Source of the DNA: Torulaspora globosa
Lineage: Eukaryota > Ascomycota > Saccharomycetes > Saccharomycetales > Saccharomycetaceae
Direction of reading: 5' to 3'
Length of the DNA: 64,000 bases
Assembly (NCBI RefSeq): GCF_014133895.1
Contig: NC_050732.1
Coordinates: 248,001-312,000 of the forward strand
A model generated the notes under the pieces. The model saw only the letters and a program-made list of their open reading frames with translations. It had not been told where the DNA came from and made no database searches. The position numbers and the translations under genes are program-made. This document shows positions 16,407 to 24,921 of this stretch, one piece after another (positions within the stretch are counted from its first letter, which is position 1; every line of letters begins with the position of its first letter).

Positions 16407-18830
16407 TTACTTATGTTGTTTCTTCCTATAGTCTGCGAAGCTGAGCTTCTTCTTGAGAGGATTCTTGTATGCATCTGCGAGGTCCGGAAGTGTGTTTGCA
16501 CTTGCTGAGCCGCTCTTAGTTTCGGTCCTCACAGGGTCGATCGTCTTGCCGGTAGCGGAGATGGAGGGCACAGGTGGTTTCTCCTTCGAGGGAACTTCTG
16601 CGGCTGCTTTGTTCGAATAGTCGATTTGCAGCTTGCCCTTCATTGAAGGGGATTCAATCGGTATCTCTAACACAATCGGTATGGGCAGCTTGTTAAGATC
16701 CGTGACTTTCTGTTCATCGAAAGTTAGTGGAGTCGGTGCCTTATTGAATGAGGAAGCGGGAGAGCCTTCAAAGACGCCGTTTCTACTGCCATGATACTTG
16801 TTCATCAGCACCCACTTGTAGGGTTTTATTGTCTCGCCCGTTGGCAAGCTTTCCGCAACAACTACGCCGTCGTATGTTGCATTGGATAGACACTTTGCTT
16901 TCTTTTCGTCATATTCAGCTATCAATTCAGAGGCTCGCTCCGAATTCTGCAGCCTCTCGTTTGCCAATCTTTTCAATATTGGAGGTTGTCTCCTTCTCTT
17001 GCCTTGGTACTGATTCAGAATTTCATTTAGTTTATACCGGTTGTTCATCTTAGACTTGACGGACCTGTAGAGACTCTGCGAGAATTTCTTAACCTTGAGC
17101 AGATTGCATTCCTTATTGTTGTTCCCACAAGCGCATTCGCACGCTCCCAGGACCGTGTCAATGGAATGGATCAGCAAATATTTATCGGGATCGTTTAGGG
17201 ATTCAAATGTTGCTGTCTTGTTGATCAATTGCCATATTGGATGCCGCAGATCCCACTGCCAGCCAATGTGGATCTCTTCACCTTCTTGGATATCCCTGAT
17301 TGCCCTAAGAACAAACTTGACCTCATTCGTGTCAGGCATTTTCGCAGTCGCCAGTTCCACATTGGGATTGCAGCTTCTTCTCATATATCTTGCAAGGTTA
17401 CCACATAGTCTGGCGTCTATATACAGGGGCCAATGCGGATGAAATAGAACTTTGGGTTTTGTCGTGCCCCATATTCTGTAATGATTCCTTGGATCCATCA
17501 GGTAACCACGTTGAAAATCAACCTCTCCCAAAAACTCACAAATGAAGCTTTTTTGATGGCAAAACTCCTTCAAATAAACACCCAGTTTACTGTAGCCCGG
17601 AAACACTTTGGAATTGTTGACCTCAGCATACGGTTTGACTTCGACAGACAGCGGTTCAAAAACTTTCTTGTTGTAAGGTATGACCCAATCGTCGTCATTG
17701 TGTTTCTCAATGAAAAGTTTGGCGTATTTGTCCTTGAATTCGTATCGATCGATAGGTAAAAACATCGCGGAATAGGCTTCTTTAGCGCTTGTATACGATA
17801 TATTGTCTTTTCTTCTCTTTGCGTCGTCCATCTGTCCCGTTTCTCCGTCATTCTTCCTCTTTCTTCCCGCATTCTCTGTGCTGGAGACGTTGTTTTGCAC
17901 ATCACTGGCATAAGATCCTCTCCTGCTAATCTTATCATAGCCCGTTTCGGTCTCCGAATTTTTACCTTCGTTGGACACTGCCTCAGAATGCAGCTCATTA
18001 TTATCAGAATCCTTCCCAAGACCGCCAGCTCCTGCATCATCCTTAGAGCCGCCACCGCCGGCCGTTCCTGCATCCCTGTTATTTCGACTTCCCAGTGCTT
18101 GTCGTCTCTCTAATTGTCTCCGCCTTGCCTTCTTGGGATCTAATCTTCTGGGCTCGCATGTATTGCACAGGTGATCTTCAGGGGCTGTTTCGATATCCTT
18201 GATATTGTAACATATAGCGTGCTGCCACCTGTGGCAGTGATCACATTGTATGGTAAAGCCATCATCGTCGTCGTAGCCACAGATACAAGAAATGACACCA
18301 GAATCGATATCGACGACGAACGAGTCTGGTACGGGCCATTCATGCCTCAAATTCTTCGATCCTGTTTCAACGATTCTCTCTACCTCGTGTTTGCTCTTCC
18401 TCCGACGTTCAGTGTTTAACGGGAGGGGTACAGTGGCAGCAGCTGCCAGTGCTGCGGCCGCTACCATTCCCTTTTGCTTGCTGTTGGAATTACCACTTCC
18501 ATCGCTGCTCTTCGGCGACATGGATCCTGATCTATGGCATTCGAAGCCGTCATCTTGCAACAAAGCTGCTGAAGCAGGTCCCACAGATCCCATCGGATTT
18601 CTCGGTGATAAGGTCCCCCTCTCGGTAGATGTTCTCGAGAGCGGTGTTGATCGCACAACGGATTGGGATCCTTCAACAGGTGCCTCTTTTGGAGATGAAG
18701 ACAGAGACTTTACACCACTACCGTCGGTATTAATACCACCGCCGCCACTGCCACTTCTTGCTTTAGAGAACAATAATAATGTAGACGCATCGTCTATCAA
18801 CGATTGCTCATCGAAACCTTTAACACTCAT
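16407..18830 (-). CDS. SET3: PHD/SET-domain protein of the Set3/Set4 family
   Basis: In S. cerevisiae Set3 is the defining subunit of the Set3C histone deacetylase complex and its paralogue Set4 acts in stress responses; this single gene stands for the ancestor of both. The protein is 807 residues (Set3 is 751). A PHD finger lies at about residues 180-230 (CICGYDDDDGF, CDHCHRWQHAICY). A SET domain spans about 345-510, with the RRSCNPN motif near 482, although the family is thought to lack methyltransferase activity. Low-complexity Ser/Gly/Asn regions precede the PHD finger. The start MSVKGFDEQSLIDDA resembles Set3. The neighbours PAM16 and IME2 match SET4 on the chromosome X segment. The symbol SET3 is used for convenience. 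Confidence 0.92.
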   Translation of the reverse strand: MSVKGFDEQSLIDDASTLLLFSKARSGSGGGGINTDGSGVKSLSSSPKEAPVEGSQSVVRSTPLSRTSTERGTLSPRNPMGSVGPASAALLQDDGFECHRSGSMSPKSSDGSGNSNSKQKGMVAAAALAAAATVPLPLNTERRRKSKHEVERIVETGSKNLRHEWPVPDSFVVDIDSGVISCICGYDDDDGFTIQCDHCHRWQHAICYNIKDIETAPEDHLCNTCEPRRLDPKKARRRQLERRQALGSRNNRDAGTAGGGGSKDDAGAGGLGKDSDNNELHSEAVSNEGKNSETETGYDKISRRGSYASDVQNNVSSTENAGRKRKNDGETGQMDDAKRRKDNISYTSAKEAYSAMFLPIDRYEFKDKYAKLFIEKHNDDDWVIPYNKKVFEPLSVEVKPYAEVNNSKVFPGYSKLGVYLKEFCHQKSFICEFLGEVDFQRGYLMDPRNHYRIWGTTKPKVLFHPHWPLYIDARLCGNLARYMRRSCNPNVELATAKMPDTNEVKFVLRAIRDIQEGEEIHIGWQWDLRHPIWQLINKTATFESLNDPDKYLLIHSIDTVLGACECACGNNNKECNLLKVKKFSQSLYRSVKSKMNNRYKLNEILNQYQGKRRRQPPILKRLANERLQNSERASELIAEYDEKKAKCLSNATYDGVVVAESLPTGETIKPYKWVLMNKYHGSRNGVFEGSPASSFNKAPTPLTFDEQKVTDLNKLPIPIVLEIPIESPSMKGKLQIDYSNKAAAEVPSKEKPPVPSISATGKTIDPVRTETKSGSASANTLPDLADAYKNPLKKKLSFADYRKKQHK

Positions 18831-19392
18831 CTTGACTGTACTCCGTAGATTGGCCTACAGAAACGGTGACCTGATGATAAAGATATCGGGTAAGATCAGC
18901 AAAATTTCTTAAACTTGCCAAGTTCTTCCTTGCTTTATATTAAAGTAGTCGATCTGACAACTTTTGTCATTACACTAAACAACTTAGTGTACGATTAACA
19001 GAAACGAGATCAACAATGAACTCCTTGATCGTATGCTAGTCGTATCAGCTCAAAGTGCAGGTAGTCAGAGCTCTTGCAAGTTATGCCACTACGGTCTCCC
19101 GAATGTATACGATCGGTTTACTATGGTGATAGCCGAAGGTCGTATAAACAGCCCGTTGGAAAAAACAGGCAATCTTCGATCTTAAAAAGAGTTGACGCAA
19201 GCTTAAGCAGCCGTGACGGTTTAAACGACCAGCTGCCTCATCATCTCTGCCAGTAGTGCAGTAGGGCGCGCACAATCGGTGAGACTGTCTCTGCGCTAAT
19301 GGGTGATCAAGGCCCAGATCATTGGTTACCGGTCGCCCAAACGACCACGCCGTTCCATGATTACTTTTCTGTTAGATAGCTATTGAGCGTTA
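18831..19392. other. SET3 upstream region
   Basis: The 560-bp gap between the SET3/SET4 start and the IME2 stop should contain the SET3/SET4 promoter and the IME2 terminator. I see no RNA gene, repeat or convincing additional frame here. Confidence 0.45.
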
Positions 19393-21330
19393 TTAAAAGG
19401 TGATGTTACCGAAATGCTGACTAGTCTCGGATGCTAGCTCGATGTGGTTACCGCTGATTATATGATTACCGTTTGGTGTATCTTGCTGTAGCATAAAGCT
19501 TCTTGGTATGACATTCAGATTGTTGTTATTGTTGTCGTTGCAATTACCATTGATGTCGTTGTTATTAAACGAATCATCTATCGACATGTTGTCCAGTAAA
19601 CGGTTCACTGGTTGTAGGGAGCTGTGATCCGAATTTATCAGTACATTGTTGCTCAACAGGTTCAGTTCAGGGTTTTGATTTGTATAGTGGACGTAATTCT
19701 TTGAGTTGGAGACTTGTGGTGTATCGAAGAGAAAATCCGTTTCATTCTGTTTATTCATTGCATCAATATCATCTGTTAGTCTTTTAAGATTATCCTTCGA
19801 TTCATTGATTGATCCATCATTGATCCTTAAGCTGGGCAAATCCTTCAAGAAATGATCATTCTCAAACGTACTGGAAATCTGACAGAACTCGATCTCATCT
19901 TGATTATCTGAAATCGTTGAATCGGTATCGATAGCTGGAGGTGGATCGTTTAATGGGATATCATCGCTATGGTTCTGCAAGAACTCACTCATTGAGAAAC
20001 TTTTCTTCAATTTGGTTTCCCCATCATTGATCTTCAACGGTCTTGTCAAATGAGATTCCTCGAGCTCCTTGGAGTGGAATATCAATTGTCTCTTATGATT
20101 TGATTGAGAAGGTTTTATACCTGCGAAGATTTGGGCCTGTTCTGTATTTCTTGTTGATGAGACTACCTTCGGCACAGCGGCCACAGTATCTCTAAAGAAT
20201 GGCATTGAACACAGATCCGTTGCTGTAGCCCTCTCGTTGGGATCCCACCTCAAGCATCTTTTAATGACATCTGCCAATGATTGCAATTGAGAACTGGAAA
20301 TCAAATCCTGAAGCCCACTTCCTTCCACATAGGGAAATTTCATATTTAATCTTTGTGCCAAAGTTTTGGCCAATTCCCATTGACCTCCATTCGATATATA
20401 ACCTGTCTTTTCACTTTCCTTTGTTGTATGTGGAGTCCCCAAGACCTCCAAGATCTTCCAAATTTGATCCATCTCATTAGAACCTGGGAACAATGGTTTG
20501 AAAATAGTTATTTCCACAGCTACGCAACCAAAGGCCCAGATGTCAAGTGGTCTAGAATAATATCCATTTCTCAATAAAATTTCAGGTGACCTGTACCAAC
20601 GAGTGGAGACATAGGCAGTATATGGATTCTTATTGGTGACATGACGAGCTAAACCGAAATCTGCCAATTTAACAACATAATTATCCGTATAATTACCTTC
20701 TAATAACCAATCCTTATCAAAATATCTTGTGCTTGGCGAAATCAAGATATTCTCTGGTTTGATGTCCCTATGGAAAAAATTAAACTCATGAATATGATGC
20801 AAACCTGCCAAGATTTGGGCCAAGATGGATTTTAACGATGGTATGGAAAACACTCGCCGCCTTCTATGTCTCATCATCTGATACAAATTTTGCTCCATAG
20901 CTTCCATCACTATATGCAATTGGAAATTCTTGTTATCAATGAAGATCTCAAAAATCTGGATCAAATGCCTATTAGCTGGCAAGCTTAGAATAAATTTGAT
21001 TTCCCTTACTCGCGTATAATCGTGCAACGTCGATAATTTCGTCATCATAGTCTTAATAGCGACCAAACCTTGTCTTTTACAAATCGCATTCTCGTGATCC
21101 ATCCCTGCCTGGTTCAACAAAGTCTTCCTGTACATCTTACCGTCATTATGATTCTTGCCAATATCAAAATGAGCTCTCGCCAGCGATACAGATCCAAAGG
21201 ACCCGTTCCCCAACTCCTCAATGATCTGATACCTCCCGTCGATCGACTTAAGTGGGATATAGGAAGGTGGATTATCGATATCTGGCGGCGTGATGGGTAG
21301 CGAATCCCTGTTAACTTTCTTGCTTAGCAT
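19393..21330 (-). CDS. IME2: meiosis-specific serine/threonine kinase Ime2
   Basis: Ime2 is a CDK-related kinase that drives meiotic entry, Ndt80 activation and meiotic divisions. The protein is 645 residues, the same as in S. cerevisiae. The kinase domain runs from about residue 32 to 390: GNGSFGSV glycine loop, VAIKTM lysine, HRDIKPEN catalytic loop (about 182), DFGLARH, and the TAYVSTRWYRSPE activation loop (about 238), whose Thr-Ala-Tyr is phosphorylated in the family. The C-terminal regulatory tail is rich in Asn/Asp and ends QHFGNITF, matching the yeast C-terminus. The ATG giving MLSKKVN was chosen because the extra ten codons upstream start without an ATG. A URS1-like site lies about 165 bp upstream. 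Confidence 0.96.
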   Translation of the reverse strand: MLSKKVNRDSLPITPPDIDNPPSYIPLKSIDGRYQIIEELGNGSFGSVSLARAHFDIGKNHNDGKMYRKTLLNQAGMDHENAICKRQGLVAIKTMMTKLSTLHDYTRVREIKFILSLPANRHLIQIFEIFIDNKNFQLHIVMEAMEQNLYQMMRHRRRRVFSIPSLKSILAQILAGLHHIHEFNFFHRDIKPENILISPSTRYFDKDWLLEGNYTDNYVVKLADFGLARHVTNKNPYTAYVSTRWYRSPEILLRNGYYSRPLDIWAFGCVAVEITIFKPLFPGSNEMDQIWKILEVLGTPHTTKESEKTGYISNGGQWELAKTLAQRLNMKFPYVEGSGLQDLISSSQLQSLADVIKRCLRWDPNERATATDLCSMPFFRDTVAAVPKVVSSTRNTEQAQIFAGIKPSQSNHKRQLIFHSKELEESHLTRPLKINDGETKLKKSFSMSEFLQNHSDDIPLNDPPPAIDTDSTISDNQDEIEFCQISSTFENDHFLKDLPSLRINDGSINESKDNLKRLTDDIDAMNKQNETDFLFDTPQVSNSKNYVHYTNQNPELNLLSNNVLINSDHSSLQPVNRLLDNMSIDDSFNNNDINGNCNDNNNNNLNVIPRSFMLQQDTPNGNHIISGNHIELASETSQHFGNITF

Positions 21331-21494
21331 TGTTGAGGCACAAAGGAATATGGGAACCAACTTCTCTAAGAAGTTTCATTCGCCGAACAACTCATCTTAG
21401 GTAACCAGAAAATCATCCCTTCAGATCCCATCCGTTTATATACCATTCTACATGTCTCCAATCTAACCGGTCACAAAATCGAATTAGGCAAAAA

Positions 21495-21504
21495 TAGCCG
21501 CCCA
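21495..21504 (+). promoter_or_regulatory. URS1-like Ume6 site
   Basis: TAGCCGCCCA differs by one base from the URS1 consensus TAGCCGCCGA, bound by Ume6. It lies about 165 bp before the IME2 ATG; IME2 in S. cerevisiae is repressed in mitosis and induced in meiosis through URS1. Confidence 0.7.
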
Positions 21505-21976
21505 CTCCAACCTCCTCTCCCTCCACAGCCTCACGAACTGTTCCAGCTTAAAACAAACACCCATTCACCTCATCATTTGCGGAACCCCGGCTAGTTTCAC
21601 GGTTTCATCACGTAACACGGGACATGGCGCGTGAGCGCCGCACGCGTCGCATCGATTCTTTTTCTTTCCGAGCACACGGTTTCCGAAAGAGGAAAAATTG
21701 GGAGCGTTCCAATTTTGCTTTTTTTTCCGTCTTTGATATTATGACGCCATATGCAATGGGAGTTCGGAAAAACTGTTTTTCCGCAGGTCCGCTATGTGGC
21801 GGTGTCCCAAAAGCCGTTACATCAGAAGCTTTGCTCTATAAATACCTGTTGCAACATTCCTCCTGCATTGTTGATTTAGTTGCCTTGGGCCAGATGTGAT
21901 GGAGTCTTGGGGGACACTACCACAAGAAACATCGCGTTCAAGATCCCACCTGGGCCAAACAAAACTACAGCCTAGT

Positions 21977-21983
21977 TGTTTCA
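21977..21983 (-). promoter_or_regulatory. Ste12 pheromone response element
   Basis: The plus strand TGTTTCA is the complement of TGAAACA, the Ste12 element. It lies about 105 bp upstream of the PRM10 ATG. PRM10 is pheromone-regulated in S. cerevisiae, so the match has context, but a single 7-mer is weak evidence. Confidence 0.5.
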
Positions 21984-22087
21984 ATAGCGTAAGAATTCTT
22001 AGACACATACCTATATATACATATATTCTCGTTTATTGGCAGCCAAAGTTATACTCTTCTTGAACTTGTTTATGCTATCGCGGTAGG

Positions 22088-24661
22088 ATGTCCGACTCAG
22101 AGATGAGTAGTACTAAGAGGCCCTCTTTTCTTGCTAAGATCGGAAGAGGCCGGTCAGGTAATAGTGATTCCAGGATTGAGCAAAAGAGATCCGAGAGTTT
22201 CGACTCTGATTCAGGATCTGATCTGGAGCCCGGAACGACTAGAAGCGAAGGGTTGCCCAGTTTTAGGCAGACCGGGGAGGTGCGAGGCTCAAAGAGCGAT
22301 CAATTGATCGAGCTGGATGCAGTCCGTACGATCCGGAATACGAGTGGCAATTATGAAGCTGCGGACGAGAATGAAGATAGTGAAGACATGGACCGTCGAT
22401 ATAGCGAGAAACTAGCGAGGTTTGGTGGTCGCCGTGCGTCTGCAACGTCTTCTTCGGATTCCTCGACAGATTACAAGAATGTGCGGTTCAAGTCTCATGC
22501 GGATGAGTACGAGGACGATGAGATCAAATCAGTGAAATCCTCTGATGATGAGGGCAGGTTTGATCATTTCAAGCAGTTTTTCCAGAGAGGAGCAAGTCAG
22601 CGGCGTGGCATGAAGAGTTTGAACGAGGAGAACGGAGATGAAGATGATGCAGGAGGTCTAGTATCCAGGTTTATCAGCAACTTGGGTCAAAATGGTGGGC
22701 TGGCCCCGGGGTTTCCCAAGGACTCTCAAGAGAAAGAAAGGGACGTGGAGAAGACTGGAGGACAGGAGGACATTCCGATGGTCGACTTCAATGAAACCGC
22801 TCAACAGATTGTCCAGGCGCATTCGGGGCTAAATCCAAACGACGGCCATGCTGAAGCAGCCATTTCAGACGGGGAGACGGCGTACGACTCTGGTTCTCAA
22901 ACTCCGAGTCATATCTCTTTCGTAGCGCCACCAATGGAGCACTATATCGATGGAGATCAATCTAACGAAGCAATTGACAGCGATAGTTACGATCCTTACA
23001 TTGAAAGCACTGCCTACGTGGCGCCTCCTACTAGGGTGAGAGGCGGCGTCTTAGGTTCGCTACTGAAGCTTTACCAGAACGAAGATATTAACTCCAACTA
23101 CTCATCAGTATCATTGGAGGAGTCAGTTCCGGATACAGTTACGGCTACTTCATCAGTAACACCACCGAGCTCAAAGCTTAAGCTATCCAAAGCAGCGAAT
23201 TTGAAGAAATTAAAAAACTTGCCTCACCGTAAAGGTACCGCTGAGCCTAGTGATAGCTCCAAAAATGATCTACCCTCTTTCAAGAATACGAGGCCCAAGG
23301 GTAAAAAAAGCAGAATTCCCAAATTCAAGAAGAAATTAGCCACAGAAGCCAAGATCACGGTTCATATTGCAGATTTGCTTCAAAGACATCGATTTATCCT
23401 GCGCATGTGCAAGGCGCTGATGCTCTATGGTGCGCCAACCCACAGATTAGAGGAATACATGATCATGACGTCCAGAGTGCTGGAGATCGACGGTCAGTTT
23501 CTGTACCTGCCTGGTTGCATGATTGTGTCATTTGGCGACGCCACTACCAGGACCTCCGAAGTCCAGTTGGTCAGATGCGCTCAAGGTCTGAACTTGTGGA
23601 AGCTTCATCAGGTTCATATGATTTACAAGCAAGTCGTTCACGATACAATGAGCGCGGCAGAAGGTAATATGCTGATAGACAGGATATTACAAGAAAAAAA
23701 TTTATATCCACCGTGGATCTGCGTATTTCTGTACGGATTTTGCTCTGCAATGGTGACGCCCTATGCTTTCGGTGGAAATTGGATCAACATGGCTGTGTCT
23801 TTCTTCATGGGCTCCTGCGTGGGCGCTTTACAATACATCGTATCGCAAAGATCTAATATGTATTCAAATGTCTTCGAAGTGACAGCATCCGTGGTGGTCA
23901 GTTTCTGCGGTAGAGCCTTTGGATCGATTCCATCCGACATTTGCTTTGGAGCGGTAACTCAGGGCTCTCTCGCGCTCATCCTCCCCGGGTACATCATCCT
24001 CTGTGGCTCGCTAGAGTTGCAAAGCCGCAATCTAGTCGCAGGCTCCGTCAGAATGTTCTACGCCATCATATACTCGCTGTTCCTGGGTTTCGGCATCACT
24101 TTGGGCGCAGCCCTGTTCGGCTGGATGTACAAGGGGGCCAGCAACGAGACCTCATGTCCCTATCCAATTTCCGACTGGTTTAGGTTTCTCTTCGTCCCTG
24201 CATTCACCATAGGCATTTCCTTGATCAACCAAGCCAACTGGACTCAATTGCCCGTGATGGTGATCATATCCTGTTCCGGTTACGTCGTCACCTACTGGGC
24301 AGGCAGGCATTTCCAACACTCAACAGAGTTCACAGCAGCCCTCGCTGCCTTCGTCATAGGTCTCATGGGAAACCTCTACTCGAGGATCTGGAAAGGTCTG
24401 GCTGTCTCCGCAATGTTGCCCGCTATCTTTGTCCAGGTGCCCTCCGGTGTTGCTTCGCAAAGTTCGCTGCTGTCTGGTTTACAAAGCGCCAATCAATTGA
24501 CGAACCACAACGGAACTGCAGCTGAATCCGATCTATCTTCCTCGATGTCTTTCGGTGTCACCATGATCCAAGTTTCCATCGGTATCACCGTCGGCCTTTT
24601 CATGTCATCCCTCTTCATATATCCATTCGGCAAGAAGAAAACTGGCCTGTTCAGTCTATAG
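22088..24661 (+). CDS. PRM10: ThrE-family membrane protein Prm10 (intact)
   Basis: Prm10 is a pheromone-regulated multi-pass membrane protein of the ThrE/YjjP-like family, whose members include amino-acid exporters in bacteria; the yeast substrate is unknown. The protein is 857 residues. Residues 1-420 are hydrophilic, Ser/Asp-rich and probably cytosolic. From about 430 comes the first ThrE domain (ILRMCKALMLYGAPTHRLEE), followed by roughly ten membrane segments to the C-terminus (for instance from VFLYGFCSAMVTPYAFGGNW onward). In S. cerevisiae the same locus is annotated as two adjacent frames, YJL107C and YJL108C; here it is one open frame. The start ATG follows a possible pheromone element and a TATA-like stretch. 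It runs in the same direction as UTP10, 260 bp away. Confidence 0.92.
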   Translation: MSDSEMSSTKRPSFLAKIGRGRSGNSDSRIEQKRSESFDSDSGSDLEPGTTRSEGLPSFRQTGEVRGSKSDQLIELDAVRTIRNTSGNYEAADENEDSEDMDRRYSEKLARFGGRRASATSSSDSSTDYKNVRFKSHADEYEDDEIKSVKSSDDEGRFDHFKQFFQRGASQRRGMKSLNEENGDEDDAGGLVSRFISNLGQNGGLAPGFPKDSQEKERDVEKTGGQEDIPMVDFNETAQQIVQAHSGLNPNDGHAEAAISDGETAYDSGSQTPSHISFVAPPMEHYIDGDQSNEAIDSDSYDPYIESTAYVAPPTRVRGGVLGSLLKLYQNEDINSNYSSVSLEESVPDTVTATSSVTPPSSKLKLSKAANLKKLKNLPHRKGTAEPSDSSKNDLPSFKNTRPKGKKSRIPKFKKKLATEAKITVHIADLLQRHRFILRMCKALMLYGAPTHRLEEYMIMTSRVLEIDGQFLYLPGCMIVSFGDATTRTSEVQLVRCAQGLNLWKLHQVHMIYKQVVHDTMSAAEGNMLIDRILQEKNLYPPWICVFLYGFCSAMVTPYAFGGNWINMAVSFFMGSCVGALQYIVSQRSNMYSNVFEVTASVVVSFCGRAFGSIPSDICFGAVTQGSLALILPGYIILCGSLELQSRNLVAGSVRMFYAIIYSLFLGFGITLGAALFGWMYKGASNETSCPYPISDWFRFLFVPAFTIGISLINQANWTQLPVMVIISCSGYVVTYWAGRHFQHSTEFTAALAAFVIGLMGNLYSRIWKGLAVSAMLPAIFVQVPSGVASQSSLLSGLQSANQLTNHNGTAAESDLSSSMSFGVTMIQVSIGITVGLFMSSLFIYPFGKKKTGLFSL

Positions 24662-24800
24662 AACCATGGTCCTCGAGATCAACGGCCATATAGCTCGCAA
24701 TCAGCGCTCAGCCAGCCATTATATATCGTTAGCTGGTCAAGACTATCCTCTCCACGTGATCTGTTCAAGCTCATCGAGTTTTTCCGTTAGTGCTGGGAAA

Positions 24801-24830
24801 GAAAATTTTCAAGTTGCCAAGCGATGAGCT
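24801..24830. promoter_or_regulatory. PAC and RRPE-like elements before UTP10
   Basis: GCGATGAGCT at 24821-24830 is a perfect PAC element and GAAAATTTTC at 24801-24810 resembles RRPE. They lie 90-120 bp upstream of the UTP10 ATG and fit control by the ribosome-biogenesis regulon. Confidence 0.8.
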
Positions 24831-24921
24831 ACATTAAAATTATATCTAACTATATAATTATTATAGACAGAATTGATTCAGTGATAATTCAGGTTATTCT
24901 GAAGGTTCATAAAGATATCAA

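Larger units (their letters stand above)
21331..22087. other. IME2/PRM10 divergent promoter region
   Basis: This 757-bp region serves two conditionally expressed genes. It contains a URS1-like site (21495-21504), an ACGCGT MCB-type hexamer (21642-21647) and a TGAAACA pheromone element on the minus strand (21977-21983). An ATG-started frame at 21624-21899 looks like a chance frame. Confidence 0.6.

Noticed and set aside
21642..21710. TTTCCGAAAGAGGAAAAA resembling a centromere CDEIII core
   Set aside because: No AT-rich 80-bp element and no proper CDEI lie beside it, and the region is a divergent promoter.
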